Positions 8,205-16,823 of a stretch of 64,000 nucleotides of DNA are shown here, in pieces. The notes beneath the pieces are model-generated. The model did no database searches. It was not told the DNA's origin and worked only from the letters and a program-made list of their open reading frames with translations. Origin of the DNA: an uncultured Clostridia bacterium (GTDB lineage: Bacteria > Bacillota > Clostridia > Christensenellales > UBA1242); assembly GCA_944382715.1 (NCBI GenBank), contig CALWNC010000002.1:72738-136737 (forward strand), written 5' to 3'. Positions within the stretch are counted from its first letter, which is position 1. Each line of letters begins with the position of its first letter. A program made the translations under genes and the position numbers.

Positions 8205-9257
8205 TCAGTTTGCAGTTCGCATTTGACTGATTACTTCTGGACAGACCCTGCCCATAACAACACCTTCGTCGAGGCAGTAGAAATCATCAAATAACAATAG
8301 TTTTTTATCTTCTTGACCGATACGACAAACAATGTCTTCTTCCAAGATGTCAGATATAAAATATTGTGGCAAATTCTTTGAATACACAATCTTTTCGCCC
8401 GTCTTTTCAATGTATTTCATAAGATAGGAAAGGGCACCACCAAGCTTAATTTCATAGTAGTCTAATTCTTTAAAATCAGAACGCCCAAACCTATTATTGA
8501 AATATGTTGATTGATAAGAATCTTGCATTCTATGAGTCCTGAAATTGTAATCTCTAACAGTAATAATTTCACCTGGTATAGTTCCATCTGGAATTTTAAA
8601 CAAACCATGAAAATGTAGTCTATTACTTTCAGGAGCCCGTTCCCAAACACCCATATACCTCCAACCTTTACGAGTTGCTAAATTTTGAAATGCAATTTTT
8701 AATTTTTTCTTAAAACTCTCTTCATTATGAAGTTTATCATCATAAGTAAAAGTGCAAAAATAATTGAAATGGGCGAGGTGAGCTTTTCTTGCCATACGAG
8801 TTCTTCTACAAATCAAGTTTCTTAATTTTCTTTCAAAGTTTTTTTCGACAAAATCTATGCATTGTTTTTTATTGGCAAAATAGATTAACATTTCATCAAT
8901 TATAACTTTCTTTCTTTCATTCTTTTTTAAATCAATATATTTAGCATAAAGTTCATTAAAATATTCTTTTTTAGTTAATTTTTTAGAGTTTTTACTTGTT
9001 TTTTCTTGTTTTTTCGCACTATTTTGCACTTTTTCTTCCTCATTAAAAACAAGATCACCCTCAATTTCTTCAAATTCAATAAAAGGATGAGAAGGCTCAG
9101 ATGCAATATTTTCTGAACCTTCAACATCATTATTTTCTTCGACTGTTATTAATTCTTCAAAGGGCTTTGGACGCTTTTTAACAAGTCTTGTTGTATGAGG
9201 AATAGCAATATAGTGAGAACCATCAGAATAAACTTTGGATTCACCATACCAAGCCAT
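8205..9257 (-). CDS. Rolling-circle replication initiator, HUH phage type
   Basis: 350 residues. The C-terminal half carries the HUH endonuclease motifs in order: FCTFTYDD (167-174, motif 1), RLHFHGLF (213-220, motif 2 with the HxH metal ligands) and SYLMKYIEK (277-285, motif 3 with catalytic Tyr and following Lys). This resembles phage-type Reps such as those of microviruses and inoviruses, which nick the origin and stay covalently bound to the 5' end. The first 120 residues are charged and low-complexity. There is no helicase domain, so a host helicase is needed. GGAGG lies before the ATG. It is last in the minus-strand operon, next to two large hairpins likely to contain its origin. Confidence 0.8.
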   Translation of the reverse strand: MAWYGESKVYSDGSHYIAIPHTTRLVKKRPKPFEELITVEENNDVEGSENIASEPSHPFIEFEEIEGDLVFNEEEKVQNSAKKQEKTSKNSKKLTKKEYFNELYAKYIDLKKNERKKVIIDEMLIYFANKKQCIDFVEKNFERKLRNLICRRTRMARKAHLAHFNYFCTFTYDDKLHNEESFKKKLKIAFQNLATRKGWRYMGVWERAPESNRLHFHGLFKIPDGTIPGEIITVRDYNFRTHRMQDSYQSTYFNNRFGRSDFKELDYYEIKLGGALSYLMKYIEKTGEKIVYSKNLPQYFISDILEEDIVCRIGQEDKKLLLFDDFYCLDEGVVMGRVCPEVISQMRTAN

Positions 9258-9280
9258 TAGTTCCTCCTACAAACCAACTT

Positions 9281-9664
9281 TTAAATTTGACAATTATTGT
9301 CAGAGTTGGTTTCAGTTTTAACTTTTTTAGACTTAATTTTTAATAAACTTTTTATTTTTTCTATTAGCTTTTTTAATTTTTTAAATCTTGTTTTCTTTGG
9401 CTTATTTTCTTTACTTAATTTTCTTTCTATTAACATCTTTTCTTTTTCTTGCTTTTTAACTTCTTTTTTAAACTTTCTCTGATACTTTCTATCTTCACCA
9501 TCAATTAACTTAAATGTCTTTTTTAAATTTTTAAAGATATATTTACCAATTTTATCATTAAATTTTTCTGGAACATAATCACTTGTGTCAAGCATATGTG
9601 AAAAGGTTTCATAGTACTTATCAAGGGTTGTATTTATAAGTTCGTTTTTATTGTAATTTATCAT
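9281..9664 (-). CDS. Lys-rich protein between Zot-like ATPase and Rep
   Basis: 127 residues; the last 60 are strongly basic (runs of KK with few hydrophobics), so it probably binds nucleic acid. Its ATG overlaps the stop of the Zot-like gene by 4 bases. Prophage 2 has a Lys-rich protein (36976-37446) in the same place after its own Zot-like gene with the same 4-base overlap, so the position is conserved even though the sequence is hard to align. No family recognised. Confidence 0.6.
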   Translation of the reverse strand: MINYNKNELINTTLDKYYETFSHMLDTSDYVPEKFNDKIGKYIFKNLKKTFKLIDGEDRKYQRKFKKEVKKQEKEKMLIERKLSKENKPKKTRFKKLKKLIEKIKSLLKIKSKKVKTETNSDNNCQI

Positions 9665-10473
9665 GCCGTTTTTCTCCTTTGATAATAATTTTTAGGAAGT
9701 TCATCATCAACTTCTTCAAGATATTTAATATAACCTTCAAGCGACTCTTCAACTGGCTCACTTAACCTAATATCAAAGTCTTCATTAAGATGACCTTCAT
9801 AGAATTTTGGTTTGCAACATTGCGAATTATACATATCGAAAACATTGTAGTCGCAAGTTACAACTTCTTCTTCATAACAAGATTTATCTCGCTTTCCAGA
9901 AGCCATATACTTATCAAAAAGACCACTGTTTTCTATTTTTCTTATAGTCCACCTCATTTTGCAAACTTTGCCGTAATTATCATATTGAAGTTCCAGTTTT
10001 ACAATTTCAATAAACTGTGCAAGTTCTCTTATATTTACATCTATAAGCATAGGTCTTTGAGTGTCTAAATAAATGTCTAAATTATTATGACCATGTTGCT
10101 CATACCAACGACTTTGCCATTCGGGGAAATACATACTCATTCTACTATTCAAATACTTTTGTGCTTCAGTTATTCCAATAACTTCAAAAGGGTAGTTGAA
10201 ATGCGTTTTTACAAAATTGTTTTTAAAACCTAATCTAAAAGGGTTAATAACCCGACAAGGTCTAGGAGAATACCTATACTTTTTGAAAGTAATATCATAA
10301 TTAGCACTGACAGGGTGTTTAGGTATAGTCAAATTAAAACCATTTTGATTTTTATATTTTAATTCTCGTTCCATATTTTTTATTCTTGTTCTATTAAATG
10401 CAGCTTCATTTAAAAGATAGGTCATAAAGCAAGTTTTACCTGTTCGGGGTGGAGCAAATATTATAGTAATCAT
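9661..10473 (-). CDS. Zot-like filamentous phage assembly ATPase (pI type)
   Basis: I start the gene at ATG 10473 (270 residues, AGGAG upstream), not at the in-frame ATG 90 bases earlier; the chosen start overlaps the adhesin stop. IIFAPPRTGKT (4-14) is Walker A, FEVIGITEAQKYL is the Walker B region with Glu, and IYLDTQRP is the Thr-Gln sensor typical of Zot/pI proteins. These inner-membrane ATPases drive phage extrusion. No strong TM helix is visible after the ATPase domain, unlike Gram-negative pI, so membrane anchoring may need a partner. Its neighbours, coat and adhesin genes upstream and rep downstream, are as expected for an inovirus. Confidence 0.85.
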   Translation of the reverse strand: MITIIFAPPRTGKTCFMTYLLNEAAFNRTRIKNMERELKYKNQNGFNLTIPKHPVSANYDITFKKYRYSPRPCRVINPFRLGFKNNFVKTHFNYPFEVIGITEAQKYLNSRMSMYFPEWQSRWYEQHGHNNLDIYLDTQRPMLIDVNIRELAQFIEIVKLELQYDNYGKVCKMRWTIRKIENSGLFDKYMASGKRDKSCYEEEVVTCDYNVFDMYNSQCCKPKFYEGHLNEDFDIRLSEPVEESLEGYIKYLEEVDDELPKNYYQRRKTA

Positions 10474-12884
10474 TATAAATTCACTCCTATTAAAGAAAGG
10501 TAATTTTCGTAAGAATAGTTCCACTGAACAGTTAATGTATCCTCTTCTGAATACCAATTCCAATATGTTTCAAAAGAAGTTGGTTTTGAAGTATTACCAG
10601 AATAAATAATAAGGTCTGATGAACAACCATAGAATGGTGAATTATAATAAGTACTTCCTGAAAGAACTTCATAAGTAGAAGAACTAAGATAAATAGTTTT
10701 TAAACTTGCAGCAAAATAGAAAGCATTTTGTTCAACGGTATTAACGTTTAAGAGTATAAGATTTTCTAGATGAGGAGCACTTCTAAATGCATACCTTGCT
10801 ACAGTATGAACACTATCTGGAACAATAAAAGTTTTATCATTTTTTCCAAGAGCATAAGAATATAATATTGAATAATCATCATTATATAAATTTCCATCTA
10901 ATGAAGAATATGAATGATTATTTTCATGAACATTAAATTCTGTAATACCTGTACACATTATAAATGCTCTACTCATTGAAGAAATAGATGATGGTATGTT
11001 AATAACAGTTAAGCTAGTACATCCTTGAAATGAACTAGCATTAAGTTCCAATACACCTTCTTCAAATACTACTTCTTTTAAGTTTTCACATTTATAGAAA
11101 GCGTATGAACCTATGGTTTGACAGGTAGAAGGAACGACTAAACCAGTTAATCCATTAATCTGTGCGAATGTTCCACTTGTAATTGTACCTGAATATATAC
11201 TTGTTACTTCTGACGATATTTTAAGAACGCCATTAAGGTTACCTTTATTTGAACCACCTCTAAGGACGCCATTAGAAACAGCAATATATCTATTTGCTTT
11301 TAAATAAGACCACGAATAAATCATTGTTCCATTTTCAGAAAAAAGACCATATGGTAAAATATTATAAATAGCAATAAAGGTTGTTTCTTCTGTTATTTGA
11401 TAATATGGAACATTTACAATATCAACACCATTTATAGACCAACCTGCAAATTCATAATTTGTTTTATTAGGTGCTGTTGGTGCAGTTGCATAAGAATTTT
11501 CAACTATGATTTGTGTGTTTATAATTGAACCATCTACTTCAAACCTTACATCATAAAAATAAGTAACATCTGCAACAAAGATTGTACTGGAAGTAATTTT
11601 ATAACTTGCAACACTTACAATTGTTTCATCAATAGTCCATCCATTAAAGTTAATATATGTTGTATCTACAATATCAATATTTTCAGCATATTCACCATTT
11701 TTAACTAGTTGAGTGTCATAAATTTCGTTTTCATACATAAATGTAACAAGATGTAATTGAGTAAATTTAGCAACAAAAGTAATATTTTCAGTAATTTGGT
11801 ATGAACTTATATCAACTAAATCAACACCATTTGTTGTCCATCCATCAAACTCATATCCTTCTAATATTGGATTTGTAGGTGCTGTTGCAAATGCATTTTT
11901 CGTGACAATTTGTTTACTTATAGAGTTATTATTAACTTTAAAATTAACTTCAAATTTATAAGTAACATCAGCAATGAAATATGTATTTGTATTAACAGTA
12001 TAAGAATTTAAATCAACTTTTTCACCATTCACGGTCCAATAATTAAATATGACATATTCTGTACTATTAGGTTGAGTTACAGAAACGGTTGAACCTTTAT
12101 TTATAACTTGAATATTGTAAACACTTCCATCAAACTCAAATGTAGCAACAACTTGTTCTGTATTTTCTAAACTAGCAATATATTCTTCATAATAAGTAAT
12201 AGATTGTTCAAGTTCTGCAATTTTATTATTTAATGCTGAAACATTAGTTGAATTTCCTTGCATTTGTAGGGTTAATTCACTAATTTGAGTATTTAATATT
12301 AAAATTTGTTCATTAAGATTTTCAATAGTTTGAGTATTTAATTCATTGGTTTTTTGTAGTTGATTTACAGTGTTTTGTAGATTAGAAATTTGAGAATTGA
12401 GTTGAGAGATTTCAGTATCTTTATTAGAATTAGATGTCTGTAAATTTTCAACCTCAAACTCTAATCCATCAATCTGTTCATTTAAATTAGTAATTAATAA
12501 ATTATTTTCAGTAACAACCGTTTGTAAACTTTCAATAGACTCTTCATTTTTATTTTTAATATCTGTTAAATTTTGAATAGTACTAGCATTTTCATTATTT
12601 AAAATAGTTAAATCGCTTAACTCTTTATTTAAAGAATTAACTTCAGACTCATACTCATCGACAAGAGTTTTGTAATAAGTAATTTCAGCAGTGAGTTCGG
12701 TTTCACTTTTGTTGCCATCTTCAAACCCTTTGTCGTATGATTCTTGAACATCTTCAGCAGAATAATATTTATTAGAATTGATAGTGCCTGTAATTGCAGG
12801 CCAAAATATATAGACTAAAATACCAGCCACTGCAACAATTCCAATAGAGATTAAAGAGATTATTGTTTTACCTAATCTTGTCAT
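10473..12884 (-). CDS. Membrane-anchored coiled-coil adhesin with InlB-type and LRR_5 repeats
   Basis: 803 residues. One TM helix near 8-28 (basic N-terminus, so C-terminus outside), then about 170 residues of heptad-rich coiled coil, four InlB B-type repeats marked by NYWTVNG, DGWTTNG, NGWTIDE and AGWSING, and a BspA-like leucine-rich part (about 540-770) with IGSYAFYKCENLKEV-type units. It follows membrane structural proteins and precedes the Zot-like ATPase, the place of the pIII/minor coat gene in filamentous phages, so I infer the tip adhesin that recognises the next host. InlB and LRR_5 repeats are also common in Bacillota surface proteins and could have been captured from the host. It may instead decorate the lysogen. 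Confidence 0.7.
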   Translation of the reverse strand: MTRLGKTIISLISIGIVAVAGILVYIFWPAITGTINSNKYYSAEDVQESYDKGFEDGNKSETELTAEITYYKTLVDEYESEVNSLNKELSDLTILNNENASTIQNLTDIKNKNEESIESLQTVVTENNLLITNLNEQIDGLEFEVENLQTSNSNKDTEISQLNSQISNLQNTVNQLQKTNELNTQTIENLNEQILILNTQISELTLQMQGNSTNVSALNNKIAELEQSITYYEEYIASLENTEQVVATFEFDGSVYNIQVINKGSTVSVTQPNSTEYVIFNYWTVNGEKVDLNSYTVNTNTYFIADVTYKFEVNFKVNNNSISKQIVTKNAFATAPTNPILEGYEFDGWTTNGVDLVDISSYQITENITFVAKFTQLHLVTFMYENEIYDTQLVKNGEYAENIDIVDTTYINFNGWTIDETIVSVASYKITSSTIFVADVTYFYDVRFEVDGSIINTQIIVENSYATAPTAPNKTNYEFAGWSINGVDIVNVPYYQITEETTFIAIYNILPYGLFSENGTMIYSWSYLKANRYIAVSNGVLRGGSNKGNLNGVLKISSEVTSIYSGTITSGTFAQINGLTGLVVPSTCQTIGSYAFYKCENLKEVVFEEGVLELNASSFQGCTSLTVINIPSSISSMSRAFIMCTGITEFNVHENNHSYSSLDGNLYNDDYSILYSYALGKNDKTFIVPDSVHTVARYAFRSAPHLENLILLNVNTVEQNAFYFAASLKTIYLSSSTYEVLSGSTYYNSPFYGCSSDLIIYSGNTSKPTSFETYWNWYSEEDTLTVQWNYSYENYLSLIGVNL

Positions 12885-13396
12885 GTTGCACTCCTTTCCA
12901 CAACAGAAATAACAGCACCATTTGTATTAGTGTAATTAGACAAATAAGAAACAGAGTCATTCTCATTAGTCATTGAAATTGTTATAATTGTTTGGGATAC
13001 ATAGTATTGAATGGCAACATTAAAATTAGCAGTAGTAATTTCTTTTCCTTCCAAATCATAAAAAGTTATACTCACATCACCAGATATTTGACCTGAATTA
13101 GAATCAATATTATTTGCAGGTTTACCATTAAACAAAATCAAATAATCTTTACCTGAACCATCAAATGTTTGAGGTCCAAAAGTGATAGTTTCTGAATAGT
13201 TATTTCCAGATATTGGTTGAAGTGTGAAAGAACCTAAATCAAATTTAGAAATCTCTCCATAATTATTTTTAGTTTCAATAGTAATTACCGAACCATATTC
13301 TTGGCTTGAAACATTGAATAGTTTAACAAGGTTGATAGTGCTAAAAATGCCAACTACTATTAAAACTGCGCAGATAATATAGCAATACCATTTCAT
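12881..13396 (-). CDS. Single-pass membrane structural protein, prophage 1
   Basis: 171 residues: one TM helix at about 4-24, then a beta-rich domain outside the membrane. Four-base overlaps join it to the gene before and the gene after. The C-terminal 80 residues (SITFYDLEGK and following beta strands) line up loosely with the C-terminus of the protein at 31716-32411 in prophage 2 (YVFYDKNHNA), which sits in the same gene position. Probably a minor virion or assembly protein; no known family. Confidence 0.6.
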   Translation of the reverse strand: MKWYCYIICAVLIVVGIFSTINLVKLFNVSSQEYGSVITIETKNNYGEISKFDLGSFTLQPISGNNYSETITFGPQTFDGSGKDYLILFNGKPANNIDSNSGQISGDVSITFYDLEGKEITTANFNVAIQYYVSQTIITISMTNENDSVSYLSNYTNTNGAVISVVERSAT

Positions 13397-14634
13397 AGCT
13401 CCACCCCCGAATTAATATTATTTATCGTTACATTGTTAGTAACAATAGAAGTTAGTCCTGTATCTTTTAACGAACTAACCATAAGTTTGAATTCTCGGTT
13501 TGAATCTGCTGAAATGGTTAAGGATTTAACCTTAATGCCATAACAGGCATAATAGTCAAAACCAAGTACATTTTTATCCTCAAAATTTGATATATCAAAA
13601 TTAATGTAAATTTCGATATTATCAAAGTTTTTGAGTTCATTTATCGTTTCAGTAGATAAAGAATAGTAATAGCCATTATCTGAAGTTGAATATCTTTCTT
13701 CGAAATCTTTTTCAGTAAGAAATACATTTGTAACAGATTTCCAATAAGTAACATCTTCGTTAATACCACTAATATTAAAATTGCTATCACCAGCAACACT
13801 TTCAAACATAGATTGCTTTGCCCAAATCATACCTGAATTGCTGTAAGTTGTTGCCATTGTAAAATAGCTGTTTTGAAGAGTATTAACTCCGACTGGCTCA
13901 CCAGAAATTTGTCCATTTTCATCAACTTCATAAATATGCAAGAAATCGCCTAAGTCAATTAAAGGGATTATACTTTCACCAGTTCCATTACTAGATGAAC
14001 GAATAATATCTCTTAATTTCAAGAGCAAATCTTTAAATGTGTAATTATGTTTTTTTTCGTCAATATGATATTTGATATATTTCTCTTGTTGAGTTAAAGA
14101 ACCCCACAGGGTAGAGAAGAAGTCTCCAACTGTGTAATAAACAGAATAAGTACTATAAGTTCCATCAAGTGCTACTGCGTAAGTTTTTCCATCAATATCA
14201 ATAATCATTTTGTCGCCCCATTTGTAGTCATGACCTGTTTCAAAACTAACGCCAGCATATTTGTTATATTGAAAAATATCACTAGTTCCATCAACTCCTG
14301 TGTCTTGAATAAGATTACCTTCTTTATCAAAAACCAACTGAAAGCCACGACTATATACACCTTGTTTGCCAACGCCACTATAACAATTGAATAAAAGTTC
14401 TATGACTTCATATCCAACCTTATTTGTATTGGCATAATATCTAGCTTCTATAACGGGCAATTCTTCACCGGTTTGAGGGTCAGTAATCGTTGTTGCATAA
14501 GTTGAGGTAACACCTGAAGGAAGCTTATTTTTTCCAATCGTTATGTAATAGACATAAACTAAAGAAAATACCGACATTATCACTGTTATGACCACTAATG
14601 AAACATTGAATAAACCTAAACAAAATTTCTTCAT
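13393..14634 (-). CDS. Large membrane structural protein conserved in both prophages
   Basis: I start at ATG 14634 (GGAGG just before; 413 residues); the longer in-frame start would run through the terminator at 14654-14680. One TM helix near 5-30, the rest outside. It aligns by eye with the 30449-31723 product of prophage 2: VYSRGFQLVF with FYSQGVQYIP, IIDIDGKTYAV with TIELDGKIYSM, and LGDFLHIYEVDENG with FGDLFDYYLYDEES. Same position in the operon, directly after the small hydrophobic coat candidate. This is the best marker linking the two elements. Function unknown; a pVI/pIII-like end cap is possible. Confidence 0.7.
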   Translation of the reverse strand: MKKFCLGLFNVSLVVITVIMSVFSLVYVYYITIGKNKLPSGVTSTYATTITDPQTGEELPVIEARYYANTNKVGYEVIELLFNCYSGVGKQGVYSRGFQLVFDKEGNLIQDTGVDGTSDIFQYNKYAGVSFETGHDYKWGDKMIIDIDGKTYAVALDGTYSTYSVYYTVGDFFSTLWGSLTQQEKYIKYHIDEKKHNYTFKDLLLKLRDIIRSSSNGTGESIIPLIDLGDFLHIYEVDENGQISGEPVGVNTLQNSYFTMATTYSNSGMIWAKQSMFESVAGDSNFNISGINEDVTYWKSVTNVFLTEKDFEERYSTSDNGYYYSLSTETINELKNFDNIEIYINFDISNFEDKNVLGFDYYACYGIKVKSLTISADSNREFKLMVSSLKDTGLTSIVTNNVTINNINSGVEL

Positions 14635-14653
14635 TTTTCCTCCAAATTTTAAT

Positions 14654-14680
14654 AAAAAAAGCACTATCAAATAATAGTGC
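14654..14680 (-). terminator. Intrinsic terminator inside the structural operon, after the coat genes
   Basis: GCACTAT (14661-14667) pairs with ATAGTGC (14674-14680) across a 6-base loop, and on the minus strand a TTTTTTT run follows. It lies between the small coat candidate and the large membrane protein. Filamentous phages of the Ff group have a terminator at the same point, after gene VIII and before gene III, which lets coat protein exceed minor proteins; the same logic probably applies here. Confidence 0.75.
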
Positions 14681-14696
14681 TTTTTAATCTCGACTT

Positions 14697-14855
14697 TTAA
14701 ATTAGACCGTTCCAACCAAAGACATTTAAAGCCTTTGCAAGCCAATCAATTAGCATTGTCAGAAACTCTAAGACTTTGGCTAGAATGGATAGCGGCCAAG
14801 TTCCGAATAAAACCACTAATACAATTATTAAAATTGTTAGTAAGATACTTTTCAT
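14697..14855 (-). CDS. Small hydrophobic coat candidate, prophage 1
   Basis: 52 residues. The N-terminal hydrophobic stretch (about 4-20) is followed by an amphipathic segment with LIDWLAKALNVFGW. It resembles the 59-residue product at 30277-30456 of prophage 2, which has ILLFGSVVFSVLSKV and DWLGNVVDWFGIKPLI in the same layout and lies in the same place before the 420-residue membrane protein. Size, hydrophobicity and the terminator immediately downstream make it a candidate major or minor coat protein (pVII/pVIII/pIX-like). Confidence 0.65.
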   Translation of the reverse strand: MKSILLTILIIVLVVLFGTWPLSILAKVLEFLTMLIDWLAKALNVFGWNGLI

Positions 14856-14872
14856 AAACTAAGCCCTCATTT

Positions 14873-15091
14873 TTACATTCCCGAAACATGAGCAATATTT
14901 TCAGCAACTGTTTCTACTGCTTGAGTTGTATTTTCAACTTCTGGCATTGCAGAACCAAACCAACTTGTGATTTGCTGACCAAAGGTTAGTCCATTCACTG
15001 CACAACCAATAGCAACAATCAAACAATAAATAGCAATAGTTGCAACAACACCGATTGCAATGCCGAGAATCCATTTTAATTTTTCTGGCAT
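14873..15091 (-). CDS. Candidate major coat protein, prophage 1
   Basis: 72 residues: short basic N-terminus (MPEKLKW), a 25-residue Gly/Ala/Ile-rich TM helix, then an amphipathic acidic tail (MPEVENTTQAVETVAENI). One TM helix in 50-80 residues is the form of inovirus major coat proteins, though the charge order (basic N, acidic C) is opposite to mature Ff pVIII. GGAGG precedes the ATG. It is just ahead of a second small hydrophobic protein and a terminator, so it should be highly expressed. A holin-like protein is an alternative. Confidence 0.6.
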   Translation of the reverse strand: MPEKLKWILGIAIGVVATIAIYCLIVAIGCAVNGLTFGQQITSWFGSAMPEVENTTQAVETVAENIAHVSGM

Positions 15092-15109
15092 AACATCCTC
15101 CTTGAAAAA

Positions 15110-15454
15110 TTATTTCATAAGCATATTAAGAAGAACTTTATCTGAAGCTCTATTATGTTTAACAGGGCATTCATAAACATTGCCATTTTCATCAACAGAA
15201 CGGGCAAGGTAAGTGTTACCAGTGATAACATTTCCAGTTGCTTCATCTGTAATTGAATAAGGTTTAGCAACAAGTTCTACTTCATTAGCACCATCAAAGA
15301 CAATATCAAGAACTGTATATCCGTTATAGTCTTGTGGCTTAATTGAAATTTTTACTTCACGACCTTTTATAACACCTTTTACAAAGTACGATAAAAACTC
15401 TTTTCCTTTATATTCAAATTTTTCTCTTTCAATTAATATTTTTTTATCTGCCAT
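15110..15454 (-). CDS. Putative DNA-binding structural-operon protein
   Basis: 114 residues, mostly beta strand, with basic patches (KGREVKISIKP). It couples to the upstream gene through TAATG. In filamentous phages the single-strand DNA binding protein (pV) is encoded next to the coat gene and has this size; prophage 2 has a beta-rich 145-residue protein (35672-36109) that could play the same part. This is a positional inference; I see no certain OB-fold signature. Confidence 0.45.
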   Translation of the reverse strand: MADKKILIEREKFEYKGKEFLSYFVKGVIKGREVKISIKPQDYNGYTVLDIVFDGANEVELVAKPYSITDEATGNVITGNTYLARSVDENGNVYECPVKHNRASDKVLLNMLMK

Positions 15455-15720
15455 TATTTCTTTTTACCTCCAATTTCTTTAGATATTTTTCTAGCTTCGG
15501 CAACTGATTTTCCTTCGCCAATAGCCTTTTTAAATTTGTAGATACCTGCATGGTCATTTTGACATTGAAGGTATCCAGTTCTTACACCAGCCTCAAAATC
15601 GGTAAGTTCTTTACCTTCTTTTGGGCCTCTTTGGTGCACTTTTGCCTTACGCTCATCTGCGTAATTTGACGCTCTTTTATTAGGTACAACCCAGCGTCTA
15701 ACTCTATTAGTTTTTGACAT
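15454..15720 (-). CDS. Small basic protein heading the structural operon
   Basis: 88 residues, very basic. The middle part (ERKAKVHQRGPKEG, then FEAGVRTGYLQCQNDHAGIYKFKKA) resembles the 28243-28584 product of prophage 2 (ERARKYCVELREG, then MAYRAGYMKKSNEDTAIYNWKKE), which also opens its structural region. Conserved G-Y and I-Y-(N/K)-(F/W)-KK positions support homology. AAGGAGG is upstream. Function unknown; DNA binding is plausible. Confidence 0.6.
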   Translation of the reverse strand: MSKTNRVRRWVVPNKRASNYADERKAKVHQRGPKEGKELTDFEAGVRTGYLQCQNDHAGIYKFKKAIGEGKSVAEARKISKEIGGKKK

Positions 15721-15785
15721 ATCTGATATGTCCTCCTTGTTAAATTAATTTTTTCTTTGCTACACAGTAGCTATTAAGTTGTTTG

Positions 15786-15915
15786 AGTAATCAAGTAGCA
15801 TTATCTGGCTCTATTGAAACAATCCATTTCGTGCGTTTGTATCGTGGTGGCCACCTTACGAATATTCACGCGAGTCAAACGATATTTGTTTGTGTCCTTG
15901 CTGTTCTTGATTACA
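15786..15915 (-). other. Nested hairpin leader upstream of the structural operon
   Basis: GTAATCAAG (15786-15794) pairs with CTTGATTAC (15907-15915) across 112 bases; inside, CGTTTG pairs with CAAACG, TCGTG with CACG(C)GA, and GTGGCCAC is self-complementary at the tip. The nested order suggests a folded 5' leader or a DNA packaging or origin structure. No gene is seen in 15721-16064. Confidence 0.45.
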
Positions 15916-15957
15916 CTTGCAGTATACAAAAAATCCATACTGCATTACCATAAACTC

Positions 15958-16022
15958 CAACTGCACATATGTGTATGGTTTGTATGTTTTATGCAGGATT
16001 TTTACAGCATTTATGTATCTTT
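15958..16022. repeat. Copy 1 of a CATAC-rich regulatory repeat
   Basis: It contains TGTGTATGGTTTGTATG then CATTTATGTATC. The second copy at 18036-18125 has TGTGTATGGTTAGTATG then CATTTATGTATC, with a similar distance between the two parts. Both lie upstream of minus-strand genes, suggesting a shared regulator or promoter architecture. Confidence 0.5.
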
Positions 16023-16064
16023 TGTGTTTATAAAAAAAACAAGGTTTTAATGCCTTGCTTATGT

Positions 16065-16310
16065 TTAATCAATATATTTTCTTGTGTAAAGGTCAGAAGA
16101 GATTCTTCCTCCAGACAGTATTGGAGTCTTTCCAAATAGGGAACTATAATGTTTAATTCTATCTGGTGTCTTTTTATAAAATCTATCAATGCTTACTAAT
16201 TGACTTTCTCCATTTGAAGTAAGCGAAAACATAAAATGTTGAGCAACAATATAATTTAATGTTGAATAAACATTATCTGCATCTATCATAAAATCTACTA
16301 CTTTTTTCAT
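16065..16310 (-). CDS. Small hypothetical protein, prophage 1 regulatory region
   Basis: 81 residues, mixed alpha/beta, no TM and no motif I recognise. It follows the 98-residue HTH-like gene with a 14-base gap, preceded by AAGGAG, so the two form one transcription unit. Compositional match with neighbours suggests a genuine phage gene. Function unknown. Confidence 0.55.
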   Translation of the reverse strand: MKKVVDFMIDADNVYSTLNYIVAQHFMFSLTSNGESQLVSIDRFYKKTPDRIKHYSSLFGKTPILSGGRISSDLYTRKYID

Positions 16311-16324
16311 AATTTTTCTCCTTG

Positions 16325-16621
16325 TTAAACTAATTTTTGTTGAAAGAATTTTACTAATTGACTGTGAACTCTTTGAATATGAACATAAGAGTATCCTTCC
16401 TTGTCAGCCAATGACTCTAATGTATTATTTTCTAAATATAAAGATACATACAATTCATACAATCTTGCAGGTGCAAATCTAATAGCATCGTTATATTTGA
16501 CAATTTTTGCAATACAAGAATGTTCGCCAATTTGTTTTGAGGCTTTTTCAAAAATGTCTTTATGAGAATAATAATACCTAATTTCTTTTAAGTCCTCTCT
16601 AATTTCAGAAAGTTCTAACAT
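16325..16621 (-). CDS. Sigma-region-4/ArpU-like HTH regulator
   Basis: 98 residues. The C-terminal third has a helix-turn-helix in the style of sigma factor region 4: YELYVSLYLENNTLESLADKEG then YSYVHIQRVHSQLVKFFQ (a recognition helix preceding a final helix). Late-gene activators of the ArpU/RinA type look like this and would switch on the structural operon downstream. AGGAGG precedes the ATG. A terminator with a competing hairpin lies directly upstream (16654-16715), so expression is probably set by attenuation. Confidence 0.55.
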   Translation of the reverse strand: MLELSEIREDLKEIRYYYSHKDIFEKASKQIGEHSCIAKIVKYNDAIRFAPARLYELYVSLYLENNTLESLADKEGYSYVHIQRVHSQLVKFFQQKLV

Positions 16622-16653
16622 TTTAACACCTCCTAACTATAAATTTTGTTTAA

Positions 16654-16715
16654 TTTTGTCGAAGAAAAAACCTCTACGACAAAACCTAACATTTAGATTT
16701 TATTCGTAGAGGTTT
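16654..16715 (-). promoter_or_regulatory. Candidate transcription attenuator: terminator and competing hairpin
   Basis: On the minus strand AAACCTCTACGA (16715-16704) pairs with TCGTAGAGGTTT (16679-16668), a perfect 12-bp stem followed by a T-run, so it is an intrinsic terminator. TTTTGTCG (16684-16677) can instead pair with CGACAAAA (16661-16654); the two stems share bases 16677-16679 and cannot form in full together. About 115 bases upstream (16716-16830) also show local pairing (AAGG/CCTT around GGCT/AGCC). The regulated gene is the HTH protein at 16621. Confidence 0.55.
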
Positions 16716-16823
16716 GATAGACCTTTGGCACGAATCTTATTTATAGAGTAGTGGGCAAGGATTTTATTATGGCTCTATTTCAGCCAGACCTTATTCTTGC
16801 TCCATAAACGATTATTAAATTGT

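Noticed and set aside
10474..10563. Longer N-terminus for the Zot-like ATPase
   Set aside because: The extension overlaps the adhesin gene; ATG 10473 has AGGAG and places Walker A at the usual distance from the N-terminus.
14635..14745. Longer N-terminus for the 413-residue membrane protein
   Set aside because: It would run through the intrinsic terminator at 14654-14680 and the 3' end of the small coat gene; ATG 14634 has its own GGAGG.
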